64,000 bases of DNA, from positions 186,001-250,000 of the forward strand of contig NZ_VJOY01000006.1 of NCBI RefSeq assembly GCF_007109405.1, written 5' to 3'. Positions 9,521-18,949 of this stretch are shown here, in pieces. The translations under genes and the position numbers were made by a program. Each line of letters begins with the position of its first letter. Within the stretch, counting starts at the first letter, position 1. The notes under the pieces were generated by a model. The model was not told where the DNA came from. It saw nothing but the letters and a program-made list of their open reading frames with translations, and ran no database searches. This DNA is from Pseudomonas mangiferae (GTDB lineage Bacteria; Pseudomonadota; Gammaproteobacteria; Pseudomonadales; Pseudomonadaceae).

Positions 9521-10874
9521 GGTCGTCCGCCGGGGCAGGCGTCTCGGCGAACCTGAGGATGAAGCGGGTCCAACCCGGGTCGGACTCGCAGTGGATCTCG
9601 CCGCCATGGGCGAGGACGATGGAACGGGTGATGGCCAGGCCCAGGCCGGCGTGTTCGCGACCACCCTCGCGGCGTGCCGGGTCGACCCGGTAGAAGCGAT
9701 CGAACAGGCGCGGCAGGGCGCCGGGGTCGAGCGGGGTGCCCTGGTTGGCCACCACCAGGCGCACGCCGCCGTCGAAGGGTGTCAGGTCGAGGCGGACTTC
9801 GCCGCCGTCCGGGGTGAAGCGCAGGGCATTGTCCAGCAGGTTGGACAGGGCACGGCGGAGCATGCCGCGGTCAGCCGGCCAGGTCGCCTGGCCATGGCGG
9901 CTGAGGACGAGACCACGCTCCTCCGCCAGGGGAGCGAAGTACTCCAGCATCGCATCCAGTTCTTTTTCCAGCCGCAGCGGATGGCGATCCGGGGCCAGCA
10001 GGCCGTGGTCGGCCTTGGCCAGGAAGAGCATGTCATTAACCATCTGCGCCAGCCGCTGCAGCTCCTCCAGGTTGGAGTGCAGCGCCTCGCGGTAGTCCTC
10101 CAGCGGGCGCGGCCGGCCCAGCACCACCTGGGTCTGGGTGAGCAGGTTGGACAGCGGCGTGCGCAGCTCGTGGGCGATGTCAGCGGAGAATGCGGAGAGC
10201 CGGGCGAAAGCGTCTTCCAGGCGGGCCAGCATGGCATTGAAGGTGACGATCAGCTCGGCCAGTTCTGCCGGGGCCCCGGCCTCCGGCAGGCGCTCGGTGA
10301 GGGACCGGGCGGAGATGCGCGAGGCCAGCTCGGTCATCTGCCGCAGCGGACGCAGGCCACTGCGGGCGACCCAGGCGCCCAGCAGCGCGGTGGCCAGGGC
10401 GGACAGCCCCACGGTCAGCCAGATCAGGCGCTGCATGCGTTCGAGGAAGTGCTGGTGGTGGGTGATGTCCAGCAGCAGGGTCAGCTGTGGCCCGTCGGGT
10501 TGCTGCGGGTCGAGGGGCGCGTCCAGGCTGCGCACGGCAGTGGCCTCGGACATGCCGCCAGAATGCTGCTCGCCACCCGGTTGCCGCTCCAGCCACGGTT
10601 CGCCCCGGAGGCCCCGCACCTCCAGGCCCAGGTCGGGGTGGCGGGCCAGTTCGGTGTCCAGGGCCACACGTCGCGTCGAGAGCGCCTGGGGCGAGTCGAC
10701 GCCTGCCAGCACCTCGCGAAAGCCGGCCAGGCGGCTGGTCAGCAATTCCCGGTCGAGCTCGATGAAGTGGGCTTCGCTGGCCCGGTCGAAGAGGGTGCCG
10801 GCGATGAGCGACACCGCACCGGTGCAGAGCGCGAACAGCAGGCCCAGACGGGCGCTCAGGGACAGGCGGCGCAT
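9495..10874 (-). CDS. copS: Heavy-metal (copper-type) sensor histidine kinase
   Basis: This 459-residue kinase has a first membrane segment at about 10-30, a periplasmic sensor region at about 31-148, a second membrane segment at about 150-170, a HAMP linker, the phosphoacceptor His235 in SADIAHELRTPLSN, and a C-terminal ATPase domain with LSNLLDNALRFTP and GLGLAITRSI. The family (CopS/CusS/IrlS) senses periplasmic Cu or Ag and phosphorylates its cognate regulator. Its ATG shares one base with the stop of the regulator gene. The metal assignment is by family and by the neighbouring cupredoxin gene, not by a visible ligand set. Confidence 0.92.
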   Translation of the reverse strand: MRRLSLSARLGLLFALCTGAVSLIAGTLFDRASEAHFIELDRELLTSRLAGFREVLAGVDSPQALSTRRVALDTELARHPDLGLEVRGLRGEPWLERQPGGEQHSGGMSEATAVRSLDAPLDPQQPDGPQLTLLLDITHHQHFLERMQRLIWLTVGLSALATALLGAWVARSGLRPLRQMTELASRISARSLTERLPEAGAPAELAELIVTFNAMLARLEDAFARLSAFSADIAHELRTPLSNLLTQTQVVLGRPRPLEDYREALHSNLEELQRLAQMVNDMLFLAKADHGLLAPDRHPLRLEKELDAMLEYFAPLAEERGLVLSRHGQATWPADRGMLRRALSNLLDNALRFTPDGGEVRLDLTPFDGGVRLVVANQGTPLDPGALPRLFDRFYRVDPARREGGREHAGLGLAITRSIVLAHGGEIHCESDPGWTRFILRFAETPAPADDLRCASRDH

Positions 10875-11554
10875 CAGGCTTCGCGGGCCTCGAGCACGTA
10901 ACCCATGCCGCGTACGGTGTGGATCAGCGGCTGGGCGAAGCCGTCGTCCACCTTGTTGCGCAGCCGGCGGATCGCCACTTCAATGACGTTGGTGTCGCTG
11001 TCGAAATTCATGTCCCAGACCTGGGAGGCGATCAGAGACTTGGGCAGCACCTCGCCCTGGCGCCGCAGCAGCAGTTCCAGCAGGGCGAATTCCTTGGCGG
11101 TCAGGTCGAGGCGCTTGCCGTCCCGTTCCACCCTGCGGCGCAGCAGGTCCACCTGCAGGCCTGCGCAGCGCAGCGCGGTCTCCTGGGTCTGGCCCTGGCC
11201 GCGACGCAGCAGCGTGCGCACCCGGGCCAGCAGCTCGGCGAAGGCGAAGGGTTTCACCAGGTAGTCGTCGGCGCCGTGCTCCAGGCCGCGGACGCGGTCT
11301 TCCACCGCGTCGCGGGCGGTGAGGAACAGCACCGGCACCGCCAGCCCGGCCGCGCGGATCGCCCGCAGCACCTGCCAGCCGTCCCGGCCCGGCAGCATCA
11401 CGTCCAGCACGATCAGGTCGAAGTCGCCGGTCAGCGCCAGGTGCTCGCCATCCAGCCCGTCGCAGGCCAGTTCCACCCCGAAGCCGGCCTCGGCCAGGCC
11501 CTGGCGCAGGTACTGGCCGGTCTTCGGCTCGTCTTCGACGATCAGCAGCTTCAT
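10874..11554 (-). CDS. copR: Heavy-metal response regulator, OmpR family
   Basis: The 226-residue protein has a receiver domain with acidic residues EDE near position 7, phosphoacceptor Asp51 ([14 protein letters not shown]) and Lys in [14 protein letters not shown], then an OmpR-type winged helix (about 128-222) with [19 protein letters not shown] and VDDGF-type wing residues. It belongs to the CopR/CusR group that activates copper-resistance genes. The gene leads a two-gene unit with the kinase. The 145-base gap to the divergent cupredoxin gene contains a CusR/CopR-like box at 11616-11629, which suggests autoregulation together with cupredoxin control. Confidence 0.94.
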   Translation of the reverse strand: MKLLIVEDEPKTGQYLRQGLAEAGFGVELACDGLDGEHLALTGDFDLIVLDVMLPGRDGWQVLRAIRAAGLAVPVLFLTARDAVEDRVRGLEHGADDYLVKPFAFAELLARVRTLLRRGQGQTQETALRCAGLQVDLLRRRVERDGKRLDLTAKEFALLELLLRRQGEVLPKSLIASQVWDMNFDSDTNVIEVAIRRLRNKVDDGFAQPLIHTVRGMGYVLEAREA

Positions 11555-11615
11555 GGGGGTCTCCCGGGGCGTTCCAGGCTGCTTTATACCCCGTGGGGCC
11601 GCGCACGGGCGAACC

Positions 11616-11629
11616 TGACGGTTTTGTCA
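11616..11629. promoter_or_regulatory. CopR/CusR-type operator (cop box)
   Basis: The sequence TGACGGTTTTGTCA matches the inverted half-sites TGAC and GTCA of the E. coli CusR box (TGACAANNTTGTCA) at all but the two inner A positions. It lies between divergent copR and the cupredoxin gene, the expected place for a shared operator. Confidence 0.7.
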
Positions 11630-11631
11630 TG

Positions 11632-11651
11632 TGGCGGTCAGCTGACCGCCA
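11632..11651. promoter_or_regulatory. 20-bp perfect palindrome in the copR-cupredoxin spacer
   Basis: TGGCGGTCAGCTGACCGCCA is a perfect palindrome two bases past the cop box. It contains its own TCAGCTGA core and may be a second regulator site or a dimeric operator. The binding protein is unknown. Confidence 0.5.
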
Positions 11652-11699
11652 GACGCGGCGCGCTAGGCTGCAATCATCGTCACCGTTCTGGAGCCTGCC

Positions 11700-12242
11700 A
11701 TGGCTGTCATCCGTTTCTCCCTCGCCGTCCTGTCCTTCACCATGCTGGCCGCCACCGCCCAGGCCGATGCGCCGGCTGGCGGTTTCGCGTTCGGCGAGCC
11801 GGCGCCGGCCGCCAAGGCTGACCGCACCGTGGAGATCGTCATGGGCGACATGTTCTACCGGCCGGCCAGCCTCGACGTTAAGGCCGGCGAGACCGTGCGG
11901 TTCGTGTTGAAGAACGAGGGTGCGCTGCTGCACGAATTCAACCTCGGCGACGCCGCCATGCACGCCCATCACCAGCAGGAAATGCAGAAGATGCAGCAGG
12001 CCGGCCTGCTCACGCCGACGGCGATGAAGAGGGATGGGCACATGGCCGGCCATGACATGGCGGGCATGGAGCACGGCGGGAAGCCCATGCGCCACGATGA
12101 CCCCAACAGCGTGCTGGTGGAGCCGGGCAAGCGCGCCGAGCTGACCTGGACCTTCAAGGAGGCCAGCGGCCTGCAGTTTGCCTGCAACGTGCCGGGGCAT
12201 TACCAGGCCGGCATGGTGGGTTCGCTGAACGTCCAGCCCTAG
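11700..12242 (+). CDS. Periplasmic cupredoxin with Met/His-rich insert
   Basis: The 180-residue protein has a signal peptide (cleavage near TAQA-DA) and a plastocyanin-like fold. Type 1 copper ligands are visible as His in LLHEFNLG near residue 80 and the C-terminal set Cys-x4-His-x4-Met in FACNVPGHYQAGM. Between them lies a long insert rich in His and Met (about residues 88-140, for example HMAGHDMAGMEHGG), which looks like an extra soft-metal binding loop. It probably buffers or oxidises periplasmic copper. The divergent copRS and the cop box upstream fit copper induction. In P. aeruginosa a small ptrA gene lies here, as I recall; none is seen. Confidence 0.9.
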   Translation: MAVIRFSLAVLSFTMLAATAQADAPAGGFAFGEPAPAAKADRTVEIVMGDMFYRPASLDVKAGETVRFVLKNEGALLHEFNLGDAAMHAHHQQEMQKMQQAGLLTPTAMKRDGHMAGHDMAGMEHGGKPMRHDDPNSVLVEPGKRAELTWTFKEASGLQFACNVPGHYQAGMVGSLNVQP

Positions 12243-12265
12243 GCGCGCGCGATCGGGTGGAAAGG

Positions 12266-12294
12266 CGGGCGGCCGGCGAGCCGCCCGTTATAAT
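12266..12294 (+). promoter_or_regulatory. Hairpin after the cupredoxin gene and -10 element for queF
   Basis: Arms CGGGCGGC and GCCGCCCG (12266-12287) form a stem that may end cupredoxin transcription. Immediately after it, TATAAT (12289-12294) is a perfect -10 hexamer about 33 bases before the queF ATG. The -35 region is poor. Confidence 0.5.
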
Positions 12295-12326
12295 GCCGCC
12301 CCCGTGAGCCACACCGGTCCGCCGCC

Positions 12327-13160
12327 ATGCAACATCCTGCCGAGCACTCGCCTCTGGGCAAGGCCAGCGCCTACATCGCCGACTACACGCCCTCCCTGCT
12401 GTTCCCCATCTCCCGCGCGCCCAAGTGGCAGGAACTGGGCCTGGCGGCCGATCGGCTGCCCTACCAGGGCGTCGACTACTGGACCTGCTACGAGCTGTCC
12501 TGGCTGACCCCGTCGGGCAAGCCGGTGGTGGCCATCGGTGAGTTCGCCATCCCGGCCGACTCGCCGAACATCATCGAGTCCAAGTCCTTCAAGCTGTACC
12601 TCAATTCCCTCAACCAGAGCGCCTTTGCGGATGCCGAGGCGCTGACCGCCGTACTACGGCGCGACCTGTCGGCCGTCGCCGGTGCGCCGGTAGCGGTGCG
12701 GGTTCGTACCCTGGCAGAGGTGGAGGCCGAAGGCGTGGCGGCCTTGCCGGGTCGCTGCATCGACGAGCTGGACGTGGCCATCACTCACTACGAACATCCG
12801 CGCGCGGAGCTGCTGCGCAGCGAGGCGGGCGAGGCAGTGGACGAGGTGCTGCACAGCCATTTGCTGAAATCCAATTGCCCGGTCACCGGCCAGCCGGACT
12901 GGGGCTCGCTGGTGGTGGCCTATCGCGGTTCGCGGCGGCTGGAGCCCGCCAGCCTGCTGGCGTACCTGGTGAGCTTCCGCCAGCACGCCGATTTCCACGA
13001 GCAGTGCGTGGAGCGGATTTTCCTCGACCTGTTGGCTCTGCTGGCGCCGGAGCACCTGACGGTGTACGCCCGCTACGTGCGGCGCGGCGGCCTGGACATC
13101 AATCCCTACCGCAGCACCCACCCGTTGCAGACCGACAACCGGCGCCTGGCGCGCCAGTGA
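12327..13160 (+). CDS. queF: NADPH-dependent 7-cyano-7-deazaguanine reductase (type II)
   Basis: QueF reduces preQ0 to preQ1 in queuosine tRNA modification. The 277-residue length fits the long type II form (E. coli 282) made of two tunnelling-fold halves. The family signature [11 protein letters not shown] is at residues 84-94, and the nucleophile Cys184 with the general acid Asp191 are in [14 protein letters not shown]. The ATG follows the -10 element by about 33 bases, implying a short leader. It seems monocistronic, ending at a hairpin shared with the convergent reductase gene. Confidence 0.97.
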   Translation: MQHPAEHSPLGKASAYIADYTPSLLFPISRAPKWQELGLAADRLPYQGVDYWTCYELSWLTPSGKPVVAIGEFAIPADSPNIIESKSFKLYLNSLNQSAFADAEALTAVLRRDLSAVAGAPVAVRVRTLAEVEAEGVAALPGRCIDELDVAITHYEHPRAELLRSEAGEAVDEVLHSHLLKSNCPVTGQPDWGSLVVAYRGSRRLEPASLLAYLVSFRQHADFHEQCVERIFLDLLALLAPEHLTVYARYVRRGGLDINPYRSTHPLQTDNRRLARQ

Positions 13161-13167
13161 GGCAATG

Positions 13168-13189
13168 CGCCGGGCGCATCGGCCCGGCG
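13168..13189. terminator. Hairpin between convergent queF and FMN reductase genes
   Basis: Perfect 8-bp arms CGCCGGGC and GCCCGGCG flank a 6-base loop just past the queF stop. It lacks a T run but is well placed to insulate the convergent genes. Confidence 0.5.
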
Positions 13190-13194
13190 TGGCG

Positions 13195-13791
13195 TCACAT
13201 GCCGTTGGCGAACACCGGGTTGCCCATGTCGATGGCGGCGCGCACCGGCTTCAACGCCTCGGCGTAGCGGGCCAGGATGTCCAGGGCATAGTCGGCGCGT
13301 TCGCGAATGCGACGGTCGTCCTCGCTCGCCGCGTCTGCGTCGTTCAGCACCTTGTCCACATGGCGGACGATGAGGTGCTCGGGCAGATAGCACAGGCGGC
13401 AGTTCTTGTAGCCGGAGGCGCGCAGCTCGCTGATGGGGTAGGCGCCACCGACACCCGAGGAGATCCCCACCAGCAGGCCCGGCTTGTGGGCCAGTTCGGT
13501 CTTGGTGGCATAGAGGAAGAAATTCTTCAGGGCCGGCGAGGCCATGCCATGGAACTCTGGCGCGACCACTACCACCGCATCGGCCGCCTGCAGCTTGGCG
13601 GCATGCTCCGGCCAATGGGCGGCGCCGTCGCTGGGCCACTGGGGCAGCGGGTCCTGGCCCAGGTCGATGATGCTGCTGTGGGTCTCGCTGCTGAGCCCGA
13701 GGGCGATCAGGCGCTGGCGCAAGTAGCGCGCGACCTTGCCCGACTGGCTGTTGGGCCGGCTCGAACCGGCGACGAGGGCAATGTTTTGCAT
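13195..13791 (-). CDS. NADPH-dependent FMN reductase family protein (ChrR-like)
   Basis: The 198-residue protein has the flavodoxin-like fold of NAD(P)H-FMN/quinone reductases. An N-terminal phosphate loop is seen in LVAGSSRPNSQSGKVA and the flavin-contacting motif in VVVAPEFHGMASPALKNFF. The family includes chromate and quinone reductases that protect against oxidative stress, but the substrate is not predictable. The start is set at 13791, where the canonical N-terminus MQNIALVAGSS begins; an upstream extension has no family resemblance. Confidence 0.9.
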   Translation of the reverse strand: MQNIALVAGSSRPNSQSGKVARYLRQRLIALGLSSETHSSIIDLGQDPLPQWPSDGAAHWPEHAAKLQAADAVVVVAPEFHGMASPALKNFFLYATKTELAHKPGLLVGISSGVGGAYPISELRASGYKNCRLCYLPEHLIVRHVDKVLNDADAASEDDRRIRERADYALDILARYAEALKPVRAAIDMGNPVFANGM

Positions 13792-13945
13792 GAGGCGACT
13801 CCGCTCGAAAAGTCGCTGAAGGCTAACGGCCAGCAGCCGTGGCGACAAGCATGTTCCCGGCCGCTCATGCCAGAGCATGATGAAACGGGCCGGCGCGGTG
13901 TGGGCAACCCACGCCGCGGGCCAGTCGAAGACAGAGAAGTCGCTG

Positions 13946-14170
13946 TCAGGCGGAGTGGCCGACCTGCCCTGGGTGGCGGGACACCTGGACCTGCAGACTG
14001 CGGGCAGCGGCCATGGTGATCAGGCCCAAGGCCAGGGCGACGGGGCTCGCCTGGCCAAGGCCCAGCAGCACGCTGAGCGTGCCCGGCACGAACAGTGCGG
14101 CGGCCAGCAGGGACACGGGCGAATCGGTGAAACCGGTCGGCTGCCGGGCCAGGTGAAGTCGTTGCAGCAT
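13946..14170 (-). CDS. Small hydrophobic protein
   Basis: This 74-residue product starts at an ATG preceded by a perfect AGGAGG ribosome site eight bases upstream. It has one or two membrane segments (residues about 19-57, with LLAAALFVPGTLSVLLGLG and ALALGLITMAAARSL) and polar ends. I do not recognise a domain. It is encoded between the FMN reductase and the chemoreceptor, both on the same strand but with gaps of about 155 and 95 bases, so it may be a unit of its own. Confidence 0.65.
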   Translation of the reverse strand: MLQRLHLARQPTGFTDSPVSLLAAALFVPGTLSVLLGLGQASPVALALGLITMAAARSLQVQVSRHPGQVGHSA

Positions 14171-14265
14171 GGCGCGTTCCTCCTCGAAATACCCCGTCAC
14201 TCTAGGGAGTCGAAGCGGCCCGGACGAAATCGATCCTCGCTATCGCCCGGATAGCACCGCTGCCA

Positions 14266-15747
14266 TCAGAGCTTCAGTTGCCGGATGGCCCGGGACAGCT
14301 CGGCGGCCAGAGCGGCCAGTTCCTTGCTGGTGGTGGCGGAGTCGATGGTCTGGCGCACGGTGAGTTCGGTGACGTCGCGGATGCCCACCACCGAGCGGGT
14401 CATCTCCTCGGCGACCTGGCTCTGCTGCTCCGCGGCCACGGCGATCTGGGTATTGCTCTCGCGCATCAGCGCCACGGCCTCGGTGATGGCGGACAAGGCG
14501 GAGCCCGCGGCGTTGGCCTCTTGTACGCAGTCATCCGCCTTCAACGAACTCTCCCGCATGAATTCCACCGCGTCGCGGGTGCCGGCCTGCAGGGTGCCGA
14601 TCATCTGGGTGATCTCGTCGGTGGAGTCCTGCACCCGCTTGGCCAGGTTGCGCACTTCCTCGGCCACCACGGCGAAGCCGCGGCCCTGCTCGCCCGCCCG
14701 GGCGGCTTCGATGGCAGCGTTCAGGGCGAGGAGGTTGGTCTGCTCGGCGATGCCATGGATCACGTTGACCACGCCACTGATCTTCTGGCTGTCCTCCGCC
14801 AGCTGGCCGATCATCTCGGCGGTCTGCTGCACGCCCCGGGACAGTTCGGCGATGGAGCGCTCCACCTTGCCCACGACTTCCTTGCCGGCGCCCGCCAGCC
14901 GGTCGGCGGATTCGGACTGACTCCGAGTGTCCCCGGCGTGCTGGGCGATGTTGTGCACGGTAGTGGACATCTCGTTGATGGCGGTGGCGGCCTGATCGGT
15001 CTCGCTCTGCTGGCCGAGCATGCCCTGGCGGACGTCGTGCATGTTGTCGGCCAGCCGCGAGGCGCCGTCGTCGAGGCGCGCCGCCGCCTGCGTGACGGTA
15101 CCCACAACCCGCTGGTAGCCGGTTTGCATGGCATTGAAAGCGGTGGCCATCTGGCCCACCTCGTCGCGGCTGTCCAGAGGGACCCGGGCAGACAGGTCGC
15201 CGGATTTCTCCACGTGGAGCATGACGTCCTTCAGGGTGTTGAGGTGGGACAACAGGAAGCGGATCAGCAACTGGGACGCGGCCAGCAATGCCAGCATCAA
15301 CACGAACACCGCGCCGGCGTAGTTGATCGCCCGCTCGGCGAACACTTGGGTCAGGCTCATGCCACGGGCAAGCACGGCCAGGCGCTGGCCGTTCGGCAGG
15401 TCCTGGACCTGGGCGCCGATCAGCGGGTCATCGCCGAACCAGTGGTCGTAGCCCAGTTCGACCCAACCGTTGGCGCTGGTCAGCTCGGGCAGCGCCTGGC
15501 TGCCGTCTCGCGGCGTGGTCCCCGGTGCGAAGTACAGGAGGTCGTGGCGCTGCGGCAGCGCCTGGGGCGCCGGCCAGGCCCTCAGCAGATCGGCCTGGGC
15601 TGCCGCTGACTGGTGGGCCAGCTGCTCGCGGGCGTCCTGCTCCAGGTGCATGGCATACAGCACCAGGGCGAGGGTGGTGAGGAACGCGACCGCGTTGACG
15701 GCCCAGAACTTGTAGCGGAGGGAAATATCGCGAATCCAAGCGCCCAT
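14266..15747 (-). CDS. Methyl-accepting chemotaxis protein
   Basis: The 493-residue receptor has a first membrane segment at about 12-31, a periplasmic ligand domain of only about 110 residues, a second membrane segment around 143-165, a HAMP linker ([19 protein letters not shown]) and a long signalling coil. The hairpin tip is conserved ([15 protein letters not shown]-like, seen as [19 protein letters not shown]). There is no C-terminal CheR-tethering pentapeptide. The small periplasmic domain has no recognisable dCache or four-helix signature, so the ligand is unknown. Confidence 0.95.
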   Translation of the reverse strand: MGAWIRDISLRYKFWAVNAVAFLTTLALVLYAMHLEQDAREQLAHQSAAAQADLLRAWPAPQALPQRHDLLYFAPGTTPRDGSQALPELTSANGWVELGYDHWFGDDPLIGAQVQDLPNGQRLAVLARGMSLTQVFAERAINYAGAVFVLMLALLAASQLLIRFLLSHLNTLKDVMLHVEKSGDLSARVPLDSRDEVGQMATAFNAMQTGYQRVVGTVTQAAARLDDGASRLADNMHDVRQGMLGQQSETDQAATAINEMSTTVHNIAQHAGDTRSQSESADRLAGAGKEVVGKVERSIAELSRGVQQTAEMIGQLAEDSQKISGVVNVIHGIAEQTNLLALNAAIEAARAGEQGRGFAVVAEEVRNLAKRVQDSTDEITQMIGTLQAGTRDAVEFMRESSLKADDCVQEANAAGSALSAITEAVALMRESNTQIAVAAEQQSQVAEEMTRSVVGIRDVTELTVRQTIDSATTSKELAALAAELSRAIRQLKL

Positions 15748-15881
15748 GTTTGTTCTTGCTCTCGGCTGAGGTGATCTTCTGGCACGGGGCCAGCAGTCTG
15801 GTGGAAAACAGTGCCACCCTTGTTGATCTCTATCAACGGGCGTCGACGCTCCTGAGTCGCCTCGTCACAGCATAGTGGGCT

Positions 15882-16715
15882 TCAATCGCCTGTCTGCGTT
15901 CCGCTGTCCGGCAGTGGATCGGGCAGGTCAAAAAAGCGTCGCGCACAGTCATGGGTATGCAAGGCCAGTTCCACTTCTGACTCGCCCCGGTGCCGGGCCA
16001 CCTCGCGTAGCACCTCGGGCAGGTAGGCCGGCTCGTTACGCCCGTCCCGTGGCCGGGGCTGCAGGGTGCGGGGCAACAGGTACGGCGCATCGCTTTCCAG
16101 CATCAACCGGCCCTTGGGGATTTCGCCCACCAGCGGGTGCAGGTGGGTGCCGCGGCGCTCGTCGCAGATCCAGCCGGTGATGCCGACATGCAGGTCCAGG
16201 TCGAGGTAGCGGTAAAGCGCCCGTTTCTCGCCGGTGAAGCAGTGGACCACGGCAGCGGACAGGTGGTCGCGATAGGTCCTGAGGATCGCCAGCAGGCGCT
16301 CGTCGGCATCGCGCTCATGCAGGAACACCGGCTTGCCCAGGCGCGCTGCCAGGGCCAGTTGTTCCTCCAGTGCCTTTTCCTGTTGTGGCCGGGGCGAGAA
16401 GTCGCGGTTGAAGTCCAGCCCGCATTCGCCCACCGCACGGACTTCCGGCTCGGCCAGCAAAGCCTCCAACCGACGAGCGGTCTCGGCGCTCCAGTGGCTG
16501 GCTTCGTGGGGGTGCACCCCGGCGGTGGCGAACAGCCGGGTTCCGGTACCGTCGAGCGCGCGGCAGAGCGCCAGCGCCTGTTCGCTGTCCTCGGCATGGG
16601 TGCCCGTCAGGACCAGTTGCTCCACGCCCACCGCCCGGGCGCGCGCCAGTACGGCGGCCCGATCACTGTCGAAGCGGGCGTGGGTGAGATTGACGCCGAT
16701 ATCGATGAGTTGCAT
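15882..16715 (-). CDS. tatD: TatD family metal-dependent DNase
   Basis: The 277-residue TIM-barrel hydrolase matches E. coli TatD itself rather than its paralogues, from the N-terminus [13 protein letters not shown] through [38 protein letters not shown] and [11 protein letters not shown]. Metal-binding residues include Glu in GECGLD, His in VHCFTG and Asp in ESDAPYL. TatD enzymes are 3'-5' exonucleases linked to DNA repair during oxidative stress. The start is set at 16715 at the conserved MQLIDIGVN; an 11-residue upstream extension is possible but unconserved. It is not next to tatABC here. Confidence 0.93.
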   Translation of the reverse strand: MQLIDIGVNLTHARFDSDRAAVLARARAVGVEQLVLTGTHAEDSEQALALCRALDGTGTRLFATAGVHPHEASHWSAETARRLEALLAEPEVRAVGECGLDFNRDFSPRPQQEKALEEQLALAARLGKPVFLHERDADERLLAILRTYRDHLSAAVVHCFTGEKRALYRYLDLDLHVGITGWICDERRGTHLHPLVGEIPKGRLMLESDAPYLLPRTLQPRPRDGRNEPAYLPEVLREVARHRGESEVELALHTHDCARRFFDLPDPLPDSGTQTGD

Positions 16716-16962
16716 GGTGGCAGCCTCGAACTTGTCGCGAGGCAGCATATCAAAGCCCCGGGCTTTTTAAGAAAGCCAGTATTTACAAAAACTTGACACT
16801 GTTTCTTGAAGTCGTTACTGCGACCGGTCTGGCGCGGTGCGGCGTGCTGTGAGACCCTCCGCGCCTTGGCGCGCCCGGGAATACATTGGCGAAGACAGTT
16901 GAGGGCGTGCCGGACGAAGTGGGTCTCTTACCCGCGCCGGCATTTTTGGCCCTGGAGAACAG

Positions 16963-18384
16963 ATGACCCGACCGCTGCTGCTTCTTATTTGTCTGGTGCT
17001 GCTGCCGTTCCCGGCGGCGGCCCGCCTGGTAGGCCCGCCCGAGGCCTGGCAGATTCCCCCCGGCCATACCCGCGACCTGGCGGACATCCGCAGGAGCGGG
17101 GTGTTGCGGGTCCTGGTGAATCAGAGCCGCAACAGCTCCGGTGAAGTCGGTGGCGAGGCCATCGGCATCGAATACAACCGCCTGCGTGCCTTCGAGCAGT
17201 TCCTCAACCGGGACGGCCGTGATGGGCGCGAGATTCGCCTCAAGCTCATCCCCAAGGCCAAGGATCAGTTACTGGCCGCGTTGCAGCGCGGGGAGGGCGA
17301 TATCGTCGCCCCGGGCGAACTGCTCAACCCCCATGGTGGGCTGGATATCCGCGCCAGCACGCCGATCCGCCGCGACGTACCCATGGTACTGGTCAGCCGG
17401 CAGGGCGAGCGCCGCTACAAGCGCCTGGAGCAGCTCGCCGGCCGCACCTTGGTGCTGCCGGTGGGCAGCACCGCGGGCGAGGCGTTGCACGGGGTCAATC
17501 AACGCCTCGGCCAGCGCAAGCTGGCACCCATCGGGGTGGAGTGGATCGATCCGAGCCTGGCGGTGGAGGACGTGCTGGAGATGGTCCAGGCCGGCATCTT
17601 CAGCATGACCGCGGTGGAACAGCCCATCGCGGAGCGCTGGGCCAAGGTCATGCCGAAGCTGCGCATCGAGCGCCACCTGGTGCTGGACAATGGCGGCGAC
17701 ATGGTCTGGTTCACCCGTCGCGACGCCGGCATGCTCCAGGCCAGTGTCGACCGCTTCCTCACCGGCTACTGCGCACCGGCCAATCAGGACGTGGCCTTCC
17801 AGCGCGTCTACCGGCGCCTCTACCAGGTCCATACCCCCTTGCAGCGGGCCGACCGCCAGCGGCTGGAGAAGCTGCGCCCGGTGCTGCAGCGCTATGCCGG
17901 GCAGAATCAGCTGGACTGGCTGAACCTGGCGGCCCTGGCGTTCAAGGAGTCGAGCCTGAATCCCCAGGCGCGAGGCGCCAGCGGCGCCACCGGCTTGATG
18001 CAGATCACCCCGAGCGCCGCCACCAGCGTCGGCATCAGCGACGTGCGCGGCCTGGACGGGAATGTCCAGGCGTCCGCCAAGTACCTGGCGCAGCTGCGCC
18101 GGACCTATTTCGCCAGCCCGCGCTTCAACGAGCGGGAGCGCATGGCCTTCATCCTCGCCGCCTACAATGTGGGCCCCCAGCGGGTGCAGAGCCTGCGGGC
18201 GGAGGCGAAGCGGCGTGGCCTGAACCCGGACCAGTGGTTCTTCCAGGTGGAACGGGTAGCGGCTGAGCAACTCGGGATGGGCGTGGTCAGCTACGTCAAC
18301 AGCGTGAACAAGTACTACCTGGCCTACGATCGCGAGCGTGACCGCCTGGAACCCCGGGAGAAGTACGCCAGCACCGCGAAGTGA
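16963..18384 (+). CDS. MltF-like lytic transglycosylase with substrate-binding domain
   Basis: The 473-residue envelope protein has a signal peptide (about 1-20, ending PAAAR), a family 3 solute-binding-like domain (about 40-280) and a C-terminal SLT lysozyme-like domain (about 300-440). The catalytic glutamate is Glu329 in FKESSLNPQARGASG, followed by the family phrase GLMQITPSAA and later AYNVGPQRVQ. This is the MltF arrangement, in which muropeptide binding to the first domain controls murein cleavage by the second. MltF proper is usually encoded beside purL, which is not here, so this may be a second MltF-type enzyme. Confidence 0.9.
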   Translation: MTRPLLLLICLVLLPFPAAARLVGPPEAWQIPPGHTRDLADIRRSGVLRVLVNQSRNSSGEVGGEAIGIEYNRLRAFEQFLNRDGRDGREIRLKLIPKAKDQLLAALQRGEGDIVAPGELLNPHGGLDIRASTPIRRDVPMVLVSRQGERRYKRLEQLAGRTLVLPVGSTAGEALHGVNQRLGQRKLAPIGVEWIDPSLAVEDVLEMVQAGIFSMTAVEQPIAERWAKVMPKLRIERHLVLDNGGDMVWFTRRDAGMLQASVDRFLTGYCAPANQDVAFQRVYRRLYQVHTPLQRADRQRLEKLRPVLQRYAGQNQLDWLNLAALAFKESSLNPQARGASGATGLMQITPSAATSVGISDVRGLDGNVQASAKYLAQLRRTYFASPRFNERERMAFILAAYNVGPQRVQSLRAEAKRRGLNPDQWFFQVERVAAEQLGMGVVSYVNSVNKYYLAYDRERDRLEPREKYASTAK

Positions 18385-18477
18385 TCGAATAGGGCGATCA
18401 TGATCACGCGGTTTTTGCGGTTTTAATATCGACTCAATCGAATAGCATGGCGCCACCTACTTATCAGGAGCTGCGCC

Positions 18478-18912
18478 ATGACCTTCACCCTTCGTTCCCT
18501 GTTCGCCACCCGCGCCGGTTTCGGCATTGCCTTGCTGCGTATCGTCACCGGGCTGACCTTCATGGCCCACGGTTCCCAGAAACTGTTCGGCCTGTTCGGC
18601 GGCTACGGACTGGCCGGCACCGGCCAGTGGATGGAGTCCATCGGCCTGCATCCGGGCTACCTGATGGCGCTGCTCGCCGGCAGCGCGGAATTCTTCGGCG
18701 GATTGGCTCTGGTGGTGGGCCTGCTGGTCAGGCCCGCGGCGGTGGCGCTGATCGTCGCCATGCTGGTGGCCATCGCCAGCGTGCACTGGGCGGCCGGCTT
18801 CTTCATCACCGAGGGCGGCTTCGAGTACGCCATGATCCTGATGCTGATCGCCGCCACCTTGCTGGTGGAAGGCGCCGGTCCGCTGTCCCTGGATCGTCGC
18901 CTGGCCCGTTGA
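18478..18912 (+). CDS. DoxX family membrane protein
   Basis: The 144-residue protein has four predicted membrane helices and typical DoxX features, including GLTFMAHGSQKLFGLFGGYG near the N-terminus and the second-half phrase GSAEFFGGLALVVGLL. DoxX-like proteins are inner-membrane proteins tied loosely to redox homeostasis, with no fixed reaction. The ATG has the ribosome site CAGGAG 9 bases upstream. It ends 38 bases before the convergent lipase chaperone gene. Confidence 0.9.
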   Translation: MTFTLRSLFATRAGFGIALLRIVTGLTFMAHGSQKLFGLFGGYGLAGTGQWMESIGLHPGYLMALLAGSAEFFGGLALVVGLLVRPAAVALIVAMLVAIASVHWAAGFFITEGGFEYAMILMLIAATLLVEGAGPLSLDRRLAR

Positions 18913-18949
18913 GCCAGTGGAACGGCCGGCCCAGGCGCCGGCCTCGTCC

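Noticed and set aside
16792-16820. TTGACA at 16792-16797 as a sigma-70 promoter for the MltF-like gene
   Set aside because: No acceptable -10 follows at 16-18 bases.
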